A DNA stretch of 59,148 nucleotides from Rikenellaceae bacterium (GCA_021201795.1 JAJQEF010000035.1:1-59148), one strand, 5' to 3'. Shown: positions 28,212-39,520, numbered from the stretch's first letter. The notes: a model not told the origin generated them from the sequence alone. A program made the numbers and translations.

Positions 28212-28868
28212 ATGGAAAAGGAATACACCCCTGCATGGAAACGTCTGGAAAAGGTAATTAAGGCTTCCGGAATGTCTACGAATGCCTTCGCCTTGCATAT
28301 AGGTCTTAAACGGTCAGAAAATCTATATCAAATAAAAAAAGGAAATCATGCTATAAGTAAATCATTGGCCACAATTATAAATAATTATTATCCGCAATAT
28401 AGTCTCGGCTGGTTATTATCAGGGGAAGGAGAATGCGGTGAACCTGCCGATCCGGAGGAAATAAAGCTCAAAAATGAGACAATCAGATCCCTGTATGTTT
28501 ATGATTCAGTATTCTCGGTGAGAGATGAATCCCCTCCTGATAGTTCTGTAAAAAAGCTGTATCTTCCCGATATTATAGTTCGAAATTCGGAATTTGCTAT
28601 AATAAACTTCGATGAAGCTATGAACCCCAAAATTCCGATAGGTTCGTATGTTTTAGTTAGAAAACATACCGGACCGGTGGTTTACGGAAATGTTTATGTA
28701 ATTGTGACTGCTCATTTTTCATTAATGAGAATTGTCCGGATGGGAAATTACGAGGGACAACTGAAATTAACTCCTTCTCATCCGCAGAGTTATGACGACA
28801 TAATAATCGATGTTAATGAAATCCGTAAAATTTATTCTGTTGATTTTATACTTGCTGAAATAAATTAA
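28212..28868 (+). CDS. HTH-S24 type regulator lacking the autocleavage dyad
   Basis: A 218-residue cytosolic regulator. Residues 8-70 form an XRE-like helix-turn-helix (SGMSTNAFALHIGL ... NLYQIKKGNHAIS) ending in GWLLSGEGE. Residues 120-218 form an S24/LexA-like fold. The nucleophile Ser is replaced: the motif reads DEAMNPKIPIGS with Ala136. The usual Lys region reads SLMRIVR with Met-Arg. It should therefore not self-cleave and probably senses a ligand or partner instead. It sits between the FHA gene and the efflux operon, either of which it might regulate; this is inference. Confidence 0.82.
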   Translation: MEKEYTPAWKRLEKVIKASGMSTNAFALHIGLKRSENLYQIKKGNHAISKSLATIINNYYPQYSLGWLLSGEGECGEPADPEEIKLKNETIRSLYVYDSVFSVRDESPPDSSVKKLYLPDIIVRNSEFAIINFDEAMNPKIPIGSYVLVRKHTGPVVYGNVYVIVTAHFSLMRIVRMGNYEGQLKLTPSHPQSYDDIIIDVNEIRKIYSVDFILAEIN

Positions 28869-28980
28869 TAAATTGATGAAAAATAAGGAAATGCTCTATT
28901 ATTCTTATTGTGATATCGGATAAAAATCAATTTTTACCGTTTTTGCATGTAAGTTGTATAATTTCTACTAAAACTTTATT

Positions 28981-30087
28981 ATGGGAATATACAAAGTGAT
29001 CCCCTTATTTATTATTCTATTATCTGTATCAGCCTGCCGGAATAAAAGTGGTGCAGAATTACAATCACAACAACCGCAGGGTTATCCTATTCAGGTACTA
29101 CGGGAACAAAGTGCCGTTTTATGGAAAAACTATCCTGTTCGTTTACGAGGTCGGGAAGATATAGACGTGCGCCCGAGAATAAATGGGACCATAACCTCTG
29201 TTTATGTAGATGAAGGCGATATAGTTAAAAAAGGCCAGCCGTTATTTTCTATAGACTCTCCTTCTGCTGTAGAGGCCGTTGCCTCTGCTGAAGCGTCGGT
29301 GGCATCCGCTAGGGCAAATATGGCATCCGCAAGGCTCGATGTGGAACGATTGCGCTCTTTGGCCGAGAAAAATATTATTAGCAATGTCCAGCTCCAGGCA
29401 TATGAAAATCAATACAGGGGCTCTATGGCTTCGGTCGAACAATCCGAAGCATCTCTTGTTCAGGCTCGTACTACTTTGGGATGGACGACCGTTACCAGTC
29501 CTGTAGACGGAATTGTAGGTACTATCCCTTACAGAAACGGTAGTCTGGTCGGAAGTACTGACGTCCTGACCACTATTGCCAATTCTTCAGACATTATCGC
29601 TTATTTTTCGATGAATGAGAAAGAATTTCTCGAGTTCCTGAATGAATATCCAGGTGACAATCAAAGTGAAAAAATATCCAATATTCCGGAACTGAAACTT
29701 ATTCTTGCAGATGGCGCCGAATATACTGAGGGCGGATTTATCGAAACTATTTCCGGAATTATCGACGATTATACCGGTTCGGTAAGTTTAAGAGCCGTGT
29801 TTCCCAACCCGTCCGGAATGCTCCGCAGCGGTATGAGCGGAGTCGTATCTATACCCAAAAATATCCGGAGGGCAATTATCGTCCCGCAAAAGTCTACTGT
29901 GGCACAACAGGATAAAACATTGATCTATAAAGTTCAGGGAGATTCCGTGGTGCAAACTGTGATAACGGTTATTCCAATATCCGATGGGAAAGAGTATCTG
30001 GTAAACCGGGGTCTCGAACCAGGCGATACCATCGTGACTGATGGTGTTGCGACGCATTCGAATGGTAAAAAAATAACGGTCAAATAG
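28981..30087 (+). CDS. RND efflux periplasmic adaptor
   Basis: A 368-residue membrane-fusion protein (AcrA/HlyD type) linking the inner-membrane pump to the outer-membrane channel. The N-terminus is a lipoprotein signal (LLSVSAC, Cys19). Then come the split lipoyl half-motifs (INGTITSVYVDEGDIVKKGQPLF and SPVDGIVGTIPYRNGSLVG), an Ala-rich coiled-coil hairpin at about 95-160, and a C-terminal barrel. First gene of an adaptor-pump-channel operon with a 6-nt gap to the pump. Confidence 0.93.
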   Translation: MGIYKVIPLFIILLSVSACRNKSGAELQSQQPQGYPIQVLREQSAVLWKNYPVRLRGREDIDVRPRINGTITSVYVDEGDIVKKGQPLFSIDSPSAVEAVASAEASVASARANMASARLDVERLRSLAEKNIISNVQLQAYENQYRGSMASVEQSEASLVQARTTLGWTTVTSPVDGIVGTIPYRNGSLVGSTDVLTTIANSSDIIAYFSMNEKEFLEFLNEYPGDNQSEKISNIPELKLILADGAEYTEGGFIETISGIIDDYTGSVSLRAVFPNPSGMLRSGMSGVVSIPKNIRRAIIVPQKSTVAQQDKTLIYKVQGDSVVQTVITVIPISDGKEYLVNRGLEPGDTIVTDGVATHSNGKKITVK

Positions 30088-30093
30088 GGAAAT

Positions 30094-33000
30094 ATGCTGA
30101 AATTATTTATCGACCGACCGGTATTATCCACGGTAATTTCTATCATAATCGTAGTACTCGGTATTATCGGATTAGTGTCTCTTCCCGTAGAACAATACCC
30201 GGACATCGCACCTCCTACCGTTGTTGTTTCTGCAAATTACAGCGGAGCTAATGCCGATGTGGTATTGAATAGTGTTGTTATACCGCTTGAAGAACAGATA
30301 AACGGAGTCGAAGGAATGACATACATGACATCCACTGCCTCTGATTCTGGAAGCGCAACCATAAGAATATTTTTCCAACAAGGAATAAATCCGGATATAG
30401 CTGCTGTGAATGTACAGAACTTGGTGTCGCAGGCTTCTTCGCTCCTACCGGCTGAGGTCGTTCAGACAGGTGTAACTGTCCGAAAGAGCCAAAATAGTAC
30501 CTTGCTGATGATGTTTATGTATTCCGAAAATCCGGACTATGACGGAATGTACATCCAGAATTATGCGAATATCAATATTATTCCCCAGATCCAGCGTGTA
30601 AACGGAGTGGGTGAAGCAACTGTTTACGGAGCTAAAACTTATTCTATGAGGATATGGCTTAAACCGGATATAATGGCATCGTATGGCATCAATCCTACGG
30701 AAGTTCTTGCTGCAATTACTGATCAGAATATTGAGGCAGCGCCCGGAGAACTGGGACAGAACAGTGACCAGACTTTTCAGTATACTCTTAAATATACTGG
30801 ACGTCTCGTGTCGGCCGAAGAATTCGGGAATATTGTCGTGCGTGCGGATAATGGCTATATACTGCGTGTAAAGGATATTGCCGATGTAGAGCTTGGAGCT
30901 TTAAATTATACTGTGGAGACTACTGCAAACGGACACGAAGCGATAATGCTCGCTATAAGCCAGACTGCAGGCTCGAATGCCCAGCAGGTGATTCAGGAGG
31001 TAAAAAAAGAATTGGAGCACATATCTTCTTCGCTTCCTCCCGGGGTACACTACGAATATATGATCGATGCCAGTGAATTTCTCGGAGCCTCGATTCAAAA
31101 AGTCTGGCATACGCTTTTCGAAGCGTTTTTACTCGTATTCTTAGTGGTTTTTGTTTTTTTACAGGATATTCGTTCGACAATAATTCCGGCTATAGCCGTG
31201 CCTGTTGCAGTCGTGGGTACATTCTTTTTTCTGCTGATTCTCGGATTCTCTATAAATCTTCTTACGTTATTTGCCCTTATTCTAGCGATAGGTATAGTGG
31301 TGGACGATGCAATAGTTGTGGTCGAAGCTGTTCACGCCCAGCTTGACCAGGGAGAAAAAGACCCCAAAAAAGCGACATTGACCGCTATGGGCGAAATAGC
31401 TCCGGCGATCGTATCCATAACGCTTGTTATGTCTGCTGTATTTATCCCGGTCAGTTTTATTGGTGGAACGAGCGGTATTTTCTTCCGGCAGTTCGGACTT
31501 ACCCTTGCCGTTGCCATACTGATTTCAGCGGTCAATGCTCTTACACTGAGCCCTGCATTGTGCTCTTTATTCCTGAAACCGAAAGAGGAGGAAGAAGAGA
31601 AAAAAGGTGTTTTTAAGAAATTATACCACTATTTTAATATAGGGTTCGATGCTATAATAGCTAAATATACAGCCTCACTGTCTAAATTAAGCAAGGGAAA
31701 AGGGAAAATTATCCCGATAGGTATAATAGCGGTTTTCGCTTTTTTGTTTTTTTACTTTATGAATAATATTCCTGCCGGATTTATTCCACAGGAAGACAGC
31801 GGTACCGCTATGGGGATGATAACGCTACCTCCGGGATCTTCTATGGAACGAACGGATTCGGTGATGAGGGAAGTTATGGATTCGGCAGGAACCATCCCTC
31901 ATATACGGGAGGTAGCGGGAATAAACGGAGTTAGTTTCCTTAGCGGGCAAGGTAGTTCCTATGCGTCCGTAATAATGAAACTCGATCCGTGGGAGGACCG
32001 TGATATTACGGTAACAGATGTGGTAAATACGATGTTTGCCAAAACGTCTAACATTCAAAATGCATCGTTTTTATTCTTCGGTACCCCTACCATTCAGGGG
32101 TTCGGTCTGAGTAATGGCGTTTCTCTGGAGCTTGAGGATCGTACAGGTGGGGGGGGTGGACGAATTTTACAGGATTACCGGAAATTTTCTCGGATTGTTG
32201 AACCGTCAGCCGGAAATACAATATGCAACGACAACTTTCAATCCGAATTTTCCTCAGAAATTGATAACGGTGGATATGGCGAGGGTAAAAGACGCAGGCA
32301 TAACCCTCGCCGATATTATGACCACTTTGCAGATTTATATAGGCAGTTACTATGGTTCTAACTTTAATCTTTACGGGAAACAGTTCAGGGTGATGCTCCA
32401 GGCTCTTCCGGAATACAGGGCGGATGAAAGCGATCTGAACTGTATCTACGTTCAAACCGCTTCCGGTGAGATGGCTCCGGTTACCGAGTTTTTTACTGTT
32501 ACAGATGTTACGGGACCGCAGTCCCTGACTCGTTTTAATCTTTATTCTTCGATGGATATTACCGTAATACCGCAGGGTTCTACCAGTACCGGTGACGTAA
32601 TTAATATTATCGACAGATTGGCCCGGGAAAATTTTCCTGCCGGTTATTCGTTCGAATATTCCGGCATCAGCAGGGAAGAAGCAGGAAGCAGCAGCCGGAC
32701 CGCACTGATATTCGTTGTATGCCTGATATTCGTTTACCTGCTTCTGTCAGCGCTATATGAAAGTTATATTCTTCCCTTATCTGTGCTTCTTTCGCTGCCT
32801 GTGGGACTTGCCGGTGTTTATATATTTATATATGCGGGATTACTCTTCCAGAGCGGGATTGTGAACAATATTTATGTACAGATCGCACTGATCATGCTTA
32901 TTGGACTTCTTTCAAAAAATGCCATACTTATAGTCGAATACGCAATTCAAAGGCGGAATCAGGGCATGGGCATTGTAGAAGCTGCTATCAGCGGTGCACA

Positions 33001-33247
33001 AGCGAGGCTCCGTCCGATCCTTATGACTTCTTTTGCCTTGATATTCGGGCTTCTTCCGTTGGCATTTTCTTCCGGAGCCGGAGCGATAGGTAACCGCTCG
33101 ATAGGTTTGTCAGCAATAGGCGGTATGTTGATAGGAGCTCTGATAGGAGTTTTCGTTATACCTATCCTGTTTATTATATTCCAGTCATTGCAGGAAAAGT
33201 TAAGCGGTAAACCGATTGATAATACCGAAACATTAACCGAAAAATAA
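30094..33247 (+). pseudogene. RND efflux pump (AcrB-like), frameshifted at G8
   Basis: The inner-membrane proton-driven pump. The first frame (30094 on) runs through the N-terminal helix, the first porter domains and TM2-6, with GIVVDDAIVVVEAV holding the proton-relay Asp pair. At the G8 run 32149-32156 the frame shifts: the upstream frame becomes nonsense and stops at 32361, while homology resumes in another frame as VDEFYRITGNFLGLLNRQPE and continues to 33247. G7 would restore one protein of about 1,050 residues, normal for the family. Either a phase-variable tract or a sequence error. Confidence 0.85.
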
Positions 33248-33254
33248 GAGGATC

Positions 33255-34649
33255 ATGGGACGGATTTATATATTTATTCTTATCATAACTATACTGTTTT
33301 TTGGGGGCGGCTGTCGGAATACCCGTATATATTCTTCGCCGGATGTTGAAAACGAGGGTCTTTATAGGAAAAGTTGTATTAATGATACCATAACGATAGC
33401 AGATATTCCATGGAAAGATTTTTTTACCGACCAGCTTTTAACGGCATTGATCGAGGAAGGATTGCGGAATAATTCCGATATGCGGATCGCTTACTCTCGT
33501 ATAAGAAGTGCTGAAGCAACCCTTAGAATGGCGCGCTCGGCATTTTTCCCAACGGTTAATCTTGTGGGTGAAGTGCAGGAGGCAGTTGTAAGCAACGGTA
33601 CGAGAGGAAGAAATATATTCGGTTACTCGACACCGCAGTATAACTTGGGTATATCGTCAACATGGGAAGCGGATGTGTGGGGAAAACTCGCTGCGCAAAA
33701 ACGTTCACAGTATGCAAATTTTCTTAATAGTCTGGAATACCGTAATCTTGTTCAAACATCATTGATTTCAAATATCGCTACTTCTTATTATTCCCTTCTT
33801 GCTCTGGACAGGCAGTTAGAGATAACGAAAGAAACCGTAGAACTTTTATGGGATACTGTGGAGACCATGGCGGAGTTAATGGATGCAGGTTTACAGAATG
33901 GAGCTGCTGTACAACAGAGTCTGGCTTTGTATTATGCCGCTCTTGTGACGGTACCTGATCTGGAAACACAGATATATCAGGCGGAGAATTCACTAAGCGT
34001 ATTACTTGGACGGGAGCCCGGGACGATAGAACGCTCGGAATTGGAATATCAGGACAGCATTGCAGTTATCGGTTACGGAATACCTGCACAGATGCTTGCC
34101 CGTCGTCCGGATGTGTTACAGGCAGAACTGGCATTTCGCTCGGCTTTCGAAATGACTACTGCTGCACGTGCGTCATTTTATCCTTCGGTCATTCTTGGAA
34201 CCGGTTCCATTGCCGGATATAATGCGACATCGTTGAGTCATTTTTTCAAACCGGAGAACCTGTTTGCAAATATTATAGGACAGATAACCCAGCCGGTATT
34301 TATGCGCGGTCAGCTCAAGGGAAACCTTACGATTGCGGAAGCAGAACAGGAGGAAGCATTGATAACTTTTTCACAGACCGTACTTACTGCCGGTAAGGAA
34401 GTGACCGATCTTTTGTTCGCTTACAATTCATCTTTATCGAAAAATCCTGTACGGGATAAACAAATAAAGTCATTGGAAACGGCAGTATATTTTACACAGG
34501 AACTTCTTGTCGCAGGTGAAGCGAATTATACGGAAGTCTTAACCGCTTTACAGAACTTGTTATCGGCGAGATTGAATCATACATCGGATATATTGGAGCA
34601 ATTACAGTATCGCGTGGAACTGTACCGTGCGCTTGGAGGTGGATTATAA
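33255..34649 (+). CDS. Outer-membrane efflux channel (TolC/OprM-like)
   Basis: A 464-residue outer-membrane factor, third component of the RND pump. The signal ends in a lipobox (GGGC, Cys near 16), as in OprM/NodT lipoproteins. Two repeated OEP units follow, with characteristic long helices: SDMRIAYSRIRSAEATLRMARSAFFP in the first and RRPDVLQAELAFRSAFEMT in the second. It starts 7 nt after the pump gene and ends at a strong terminator, so the three genes form one operon. Confidence 0.93.
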   Translation: MGRIYIFILIITILFFGGGCRNTRIYSSPDVENEGLYRKSCINDTITIADIPWKDFFTDQLLTALIEEGLRNNSDMRIAYSRIRSAEATLRMARSAFFPTVNLVGEVQEAVVSNGTRGRNIFGYSTPQYNLGISSTWEADVWGKLAAQKRSQYANFLNSLEYRNLVQTSLISNIATSYYSLLALDRQLEITKETVELLWDTVETMAELMDAGLQNGAAVQQSLALYYAALVTVPDLETQIYQAENSLSVLLGREPGTIERSELEYQDSIAVIGYGIPAQMLARRPDVLQAELAFRSAFEMTTAARASFYPSVILGTGSIAGYNATSLSHFFKPENLFANIIGQITQPVFMRGQLKGNLTIAEAEQEEALITFSQTVLTAGKEVTDLLFAYNSSLSKNPVRDKQIKSLETAVYFTQELLVAGEANYTEVLTALQNLLSARLNHTSDILEQLQYRVELYRALGGGL

Positions 34650-34654
34650 AAAAT

Positions 34655-34674
34655 AAAGCGCCGTAAGGCGCTTT
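34655..34674. terminator. Bidirectional terminator, efflux operon / DUF5107
   Basis: AAAGCGCC (34655-34662) pairs with GGCGCTTT (34667-34674) in a GTAA loop, with a T-run to the right. It separates convergent genes. Confidence 0.85.
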
Positions 34675-34679
34675 TATTT

Positions 34680-37600
34680 TTATAGATTGATATGATATTG
34701 TATCGTATGGCATGGATCGCTTTCAAGAATTTTTTGAGCATAATTAACTGCCTCATCGAATTGCTTCAGTCCGTTATATCCCAATGCCATTACGTAATAA
34801 CAATGTATTCGGTTACGTTTGTCCAGATCGTCTTCCCATATGGAAAGTTCCGGAAGCGATACGGCAAAATAATCTATTTTACATTTGTCAAAAAGATGTT
34901 TCTTTCCGTGATCTATGAGTTTGTTAAAACAAGAGCGCGATTTTTCCATATCTCCAAGTGCTTCCCATGCCAATCCTTGAAAATATATACTGTCCGGCTG
35001 AGGGTCGTTATAAAAGAATGCCTGTTGAGGTTCGTTGGATCCTATTGTTGCTTTCATTAAGAAATTATTTGCCTGTATTCCATCGCCTATTCCTTTATAT
35101 CCGATGCCTTTCAAGTAATTAATTTCATTTTCATCGGTGGTCGACAGCTTGCCTTCCCCAAGATTTTGCGGGTAAGAATCGGTCTCATGCAGTAGCCTTA
35201 GACCTTCCTTGTAATTTCCGTTCGTGTAAGCAGCTTTAGTCAGTTCGACCCGGCAACGAATGAACTGTGCCGTAATTTTACCTTCGCCTCCTTCCCAAGG
35301 ATGGAACTTACGGTTGTTAATATTTTCCAGAGCCTTGCCGTATTGACCCGAAAGATTCAAGAGTCCGAGCGATTCGATATAAAGGTCGTCTCTGCTTCCA
35401 ACGAGATTCGGATACTTGTCCAGTTTAGATTTTCTTTCAGTAGGTGAAACTCCTATTTTTTTATAAAGCTGGTCGAGTTCCATGTAAATACGCGGATCAT
35501 CCGGATCGAGTTGGAATGCCTTTTCAAGTAATTCCACGGCTTCCTGCTTTCTGTCGAGTTTATTATAATACGCTAATGATAGGTTGCGGTATACGGTAGG
35601 ATAAGAGTTATCTAAAGAGGCCGATTTTTCCCAATTTTCAATAGCTTCTTCGTATTGACGTGCGGCATAGAAAAAATTCCCAAGATAGTAATAGGCTTTA
35701 GCGTCGTCAGGACTTTTAATTATGGCATCTCTTAAAATATTTACTTCTTCGATACGGTTAGGGAAGCATTTGTCCGGCTTGATTTCGGATGCTCTTTTGT
35801 AGTATTTCAGCGATTTTTCCTCATTGCCGCATAGGGAAGATATATATCCCAACAGGTAATAAGCCATAGGATATTCATCCCTGTTTTTCATGCCTGCATC
35901 CAGAAGCAGCTGTTCAGCTTCACTGTAAAATCCTCCGGCAGTAAAATCGAGTGCGTATTCGATGAACGGATGGATCGATGCGTCTTTGGTGATCTCATTC
36001 ATTGCTGCGAGATCGTTGGAATCACCCGATAATAAATAACGTTCGAACAGGCACCCTATGTTAAACGGATCGATTTCGAGCGATTGATATATCCACTTTT
36101 CAGCCTGTTGTTTCAGACCGAGTTTACGAAGTATCGAGGCCTTGAGCTGACGCGCGCGGTGGTTATGCCAGTTGCGGATAAGGCTCTTTTCGACTTTGTC
36201 CAATGCATTATCCAGATTGCCTTTACGTGTATCTAACTGAGCGAGCATATAATAGCCTGCATCCTGCCATGCCGCGTTCCATACCGCCTTGTGCAGAGCT
36301 TCGTAACCTTCTTCCGGTTTATTCTGCATAACAAGGCTCAAACCTAAATTGTAATATGGTTCGCCTTCGTAGGGATTAGGGTTTCTTTCTGTAAGGGTTT
36401 CTACGGCTTTGCGGAAATATTTCTCAGCTTTTTCGAATTGTCCGCGTCTCAGCATCAGCAAGCCCATCGCATTATTACACCTTACGTTTCCAGGTTCTCT
36501 TTTCAAAGCCTCACAGTAATAATCTATCGGATTATAAGTAGCGTGACGGTATTGTTCCAGATGAAGCCCGGTAAGAAATAGCTGTTCTGTTGAAGAAATT
36601 TCTTCCGGTAACTTTGCGGCTTTTGCCGGATCTGGAGCCGGTTTTATTTCCTGTTTTTCCGGTTTATAGGACACGAGTTCTTTTCCTTCCGCTGTTTTAA
36701 CGGTCAATTGCAGTTCTTCCGGAGATACTACCTGGGTATCGATAATTCGGCAATACGGATTTTCCGGCGATATATCGACATTTACCGATAATATTTCCTT
36801 GCCGGAGGAATTGCTCAAAGATATATCGACATTTTTATAATAAGAAGTAGTATATAATTTTATAGATATTTTATCATCGGATACCTCTAAATTTACAATG
36901 GCTTCTTTAGTTGCATTTTTTACATAACCGACTTCGGCGTATGGCATAAAATACTGCGACCATGTTTTTTCTTCGAAGGGTTGCAGCCATGAGAAGTCAG
37001 GTTGATTGTCGGTATAGACGCCTGTCATAAGTTCGATGTATGGACCGTCTTCATCGGTGAGGTTGAGATCCCACGCTTTGCCGAAATCTCCGTTTCCCCA
37101 CGTCCATTGTTTCTTGCCCGGTGAAATGTGATGATCCGCGACATGCAGCAGCCCTCCGCCTTCGCCTTTGTTGTATCCGCCCACGAAATCGTAGTCTGAA
37201 CGGATCGCCATATACGAAGTCGGGACAGGAATGTTCTTATATTTGGATATATCTACGCCAGCCGAATAGTTGTGTTTGTAATATGTTCCGGTAGCTATCG
37301 GGAAGTTTGACACGTCGCGTTTGCCATGGTCGAATACGGTGTGTACATCCGGAGGGAACACCGAATGGTAATCGTCATTTACTACGACAGCCGGGTTTGC
37401 CCACCATAAGAATGTCTGGGGAAACGGAGTGCGGTTGTAGATCTTTACTTTGATTTCCAAATATGCTTTGCGGGGATGCAGTGTGAAGCCCTGCATTCCT
37501 TTGGTACGGAACATTCTTTCAACCTCGTTGCACCATACGGTGACGCTTCCGTCCGGATTTTCCTCGATAATACTTTCCGTAGGCAGGAACGTGCTCGGAC

Positions 37601-38015
37601 GGTGGTGCTGGGGCCAGTTGAATTCTATTCCTCCGGAGATCCAAGGTCCGGTAAGACCCACTAGGGCAGGTTTTATTACCTGGTTGCAATATACGAAATG
37701 GCGTTTTTTAACTTTATCGTATGCCATCTGTACGCGGCCGCCAATCTCGGGAAGTATCATTATTTTCAGGTATTCGTTCTCGAGGAAGAAGGCCCTGTAT
37801 GGTTTGTCTTTTTTAACATCGGATACGCTCTCTACCACAGGGTAGGGATATACGGATCCGGTACTACCCTGGTAAACCCTTTTTTCGAGAAATATAGGGT
37901 TCTTCTCTTCTTCTCCGGCTTCGTACGTGGGAAGCATTATTTCTTCTTCCCAGGCTTTAGCCACGCCTTTTTGGTTTACGGTGGACCGTATCAAATATTC
38001 GGTGATTTTTTCCAT
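34680..38015 (-). CDS. DUF5107 domain protein with TPR array
   Basis: A 1,111-residue protein. Residues about 45-345 form a DUF5107 domain, a beta-sandwich akin to aldose-1-epimerase folds (KIMILPEIGGRVQMAYDK, WISGGIEFNWPQHHRPST). Residues about 500-1,110 form many tetratricopeptide repeats (AMGLLMLRRGQFEKAEKYF, YYLGNFFYAARQYEEAIENW and others). It has no signal peptide. It lies 5 nt downstream of a sugar transporter and close to a divergent AraC regulator, so a role in intracellular sugar or oligosaccharide metabolism is likely. Confidence 0.88.
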   Translation of the reverse strand: MEKITEYLIRSTVNQKGVAKAWEEEIMLPTYEAGEEEKNPIFLEKRVYQGSTGSVYPYPVVESVSDVKKDKPYRAFFLENEYLKIMILPEIGGRVQMAYDKVKKRHFVYCNQVIKPALVGLTGPWISGGIEFNWPQHHRPSTFLPTESIIEENPDGSVTVWCNEVERMFRTKGMQGFTLHPRKAYLEIKVKIYNRTPFPQTFLWWANPAVVVNDDYHSVFPPDVHTVFDHGKRDVSNFPIATGTYYKHNYSAGVDISKYKNIPVPTSYMAIRSDYDFVGGYNKGEGGGLLHVADHHISPGKKQWTWGNGDFGKAWDLNLTDEDGPYIELMTGVYTDNQPDFSWLQPFEEKTWSQYFMPYAEVGYVKNATKEAIVNLEVSDDKISIKLYTTSYYKNVDISLSNSSGKEILSVNVDISPENPYCRIIDTQVVSPEELQLTVKTAEGKELVSYKPEKQEIKPAPDPAKAAKLPEEISSTEQLFLTGLHLEQYRHATYNPIDYYCEALKREPGNVRCNNAMGLLMLRRGQFEKAEKYFRKAVETLTERNPNPYEGEPYYNLGLSLVMQNKPEEGYEALHKAVWNAAWQDAGYYMLAQLDTRKGNLDNALDKVEKSLIRNWHNHRARQLKASILRKLGLKQQAEKWIYQSLEIDPFNIGCLFERYLLSGDSNDLAAMNEITKDASIHPFIEYALDFTAGGFYSEAEQLLLDAGMKNRDEYPMAYYLLGYISSLCGNEEKSLKYYKRASEIKPDKCFPNRIEEVNILRDAIIKSPDDAKAYYYLGNFFYAARQYEEAIENWEKSASLDNSYPTVYRNLSLAYYNKLDRKQEAVELLEKAFQLDPDDPRIYMELDQLYKKIGVSPTERKSKLDKYPNLVGSRDDLYIESLGLLNLSGQYGKALENINNRKFHPWEGGEGKITAQFIRCRVELTKAAYTNGNYKEGLRLLHETDSYPQNLGEGKLSTTDENEINYLKGIGYKGIGDGIQANNFLMKATIGSNEPQQAFFYNDPQPDSIYFQGLAWEALGDMEKSRSCFNKLIDHGKKHLFDKCKIDYFAVSLPELSIWEDDLDKRNRIHCYYVMALGYNGLKQFDEAVNYAQKILESDPCHTIQYHINL

Positions 38016-38020
38016 GTTTA

Positions 38021-39400
38021 TTATTTGCTTATTTCTTTTTCTATTTCTTCGAGAGTCTTGTGTTTTGTTTCAGGGAGTGTTTTCCTTACAAAAAGATAAC
38101 CTCCAAGGCATATTATTCCGTATACCCAGAATGTTCCGTATGAACCCAAACCGCTGTTGAGAATCGGGAAGGTATATGTAAGGATAAAACATGCGGTCCA
38201 AAGAGCGAATGTGGATATTGCCATAGCCATCGCGCGCACACGGTTAGGGAAAATTTCCGAAAGAACCACCCATGTAACCGGTGCAAGCGTCATCGCGTAA
38301 GCAGCTATAGCCATCATAACGAGAATCAGTACGAAAATTCCGGAAATGCCTGCGAAGTAACAGTAGCCTAATACGGCGTATATGCACATGAGGCTGAATG
38401 AACCGAAGAGCATCAAGGTGCGTCGGCCAAGTTTATCCACAGTGTACATTCCCACGAATGTAAATATTACATTGGTTACTCCGGTTATAACTATGTTGAA
38501 AAGTATATAGGACACTCCGTAGCCCGCGCCTTCGAATATTTCCTGTGCATAATTGAATATAACGTTGATGCCGCACCATTGCTGGAACACTGCGATAACT
38601 ATCCCTATAAGCAGTATCTTCGGCATTTTTCCCTTCAGAAGAGTTTTATAGTCGGTTTTTTCATTTGTCACACTGCTTTTAATGGATACCAGTTCATTGT
38701 CTGCATATCCGTTTCCTCCGATACGTGAAAAGATATTGAACGCCTTGGAGGATTTATTATTGAGTGCGAGCCAGCGCGGACTTTCGGGTACGAAAAATAT
38801 AAGGAGGAAAAACAGGACTGCTGGTACTAATTACGCCCAAAACATCCATCGCCATCCCATTTGTCCGTTCCATGTCGACAGTATATCTGTTCCCGGTGTT
38901 ACCGTTTCCGCAATGAACATGTTGGCAATCTGTGCCGCAAGTATTCCCAGAACGATGGTGAGTTGATTAATCGATACGAATCTGCCCCTGACTTTTGCCG
39001 GAGAAACTTCTGCAATATATACCGGACTAAGGTTAGATGCGATTCCGATCCCGATTCCACCCCAGAGACGGTAAAAAATAAACCAGTTAAGACTGTTGCA
39101 TGCTCCGGTTCCGACAGCTGACGAAATAAACAGCACGGATGCAAGCAGCATTAAAGGTTTACGGCCGTATTTATCGGCAAGCATTCCGGTTACCGTTACT
39201 CCTAATAGGCAGCCCAGAATGGCGCTACCCATTACGAATCCCTGTAATGATGGCGAATTTTCAATGCCGAAGAAAACTTCGTAGAATGGTTTCGCTCCTC
39301 CGATAACGACCCAGTCGTATCCGAACAACAGGCCGCCCATAGCGGACACGAATGTTATCAGGAGAAGGTAATTTTTGTTATAACTGTGTATCTTTTCCAT
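38021..39400 (-). pseudogene. MFS sugar porter, interrupted by a stop
   Basis: A sugar:proton symporter of the Sugar_tr family. The N-terminal part (39400 to 38831) shows LLFGYDWVVIGG, DKYGRKPLM and YRLWGGIGIGIASNLSPVYIAE. The C-terminal part (to 38021) carries PESPRWL, KLGRRTLMLFG and PETKHKTLEEIE. Both are in the same frame (460 codons); an in-frame TAA interrupts WRWMFWA and LVPAVLFF, exactly where this family has Glu. GAA to TAA is the simplest cause. The other half could restart at M 38671, but a split transporter is unlikely to work. Confidence 0.85.
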
Positions 39401-39520
39401 AGGGTATTAGTTAATTAATTTTGGATAATGTAAAATTAGATTTTAAATAGATTCCTTAAATGTAGGTTTTTTGGAAAAACATGTAAAAAAATATTATTTT
39501 TATGCGAAGTTTGTCTGCGA

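Noticed and set aside
24523-39400. TAA read as Glu (alternative genetic code) because two genes have TAA at Glu positions.
   Set aside because: TAA is used as a normal stop by many intact genes in the window, and only two positions are affected.
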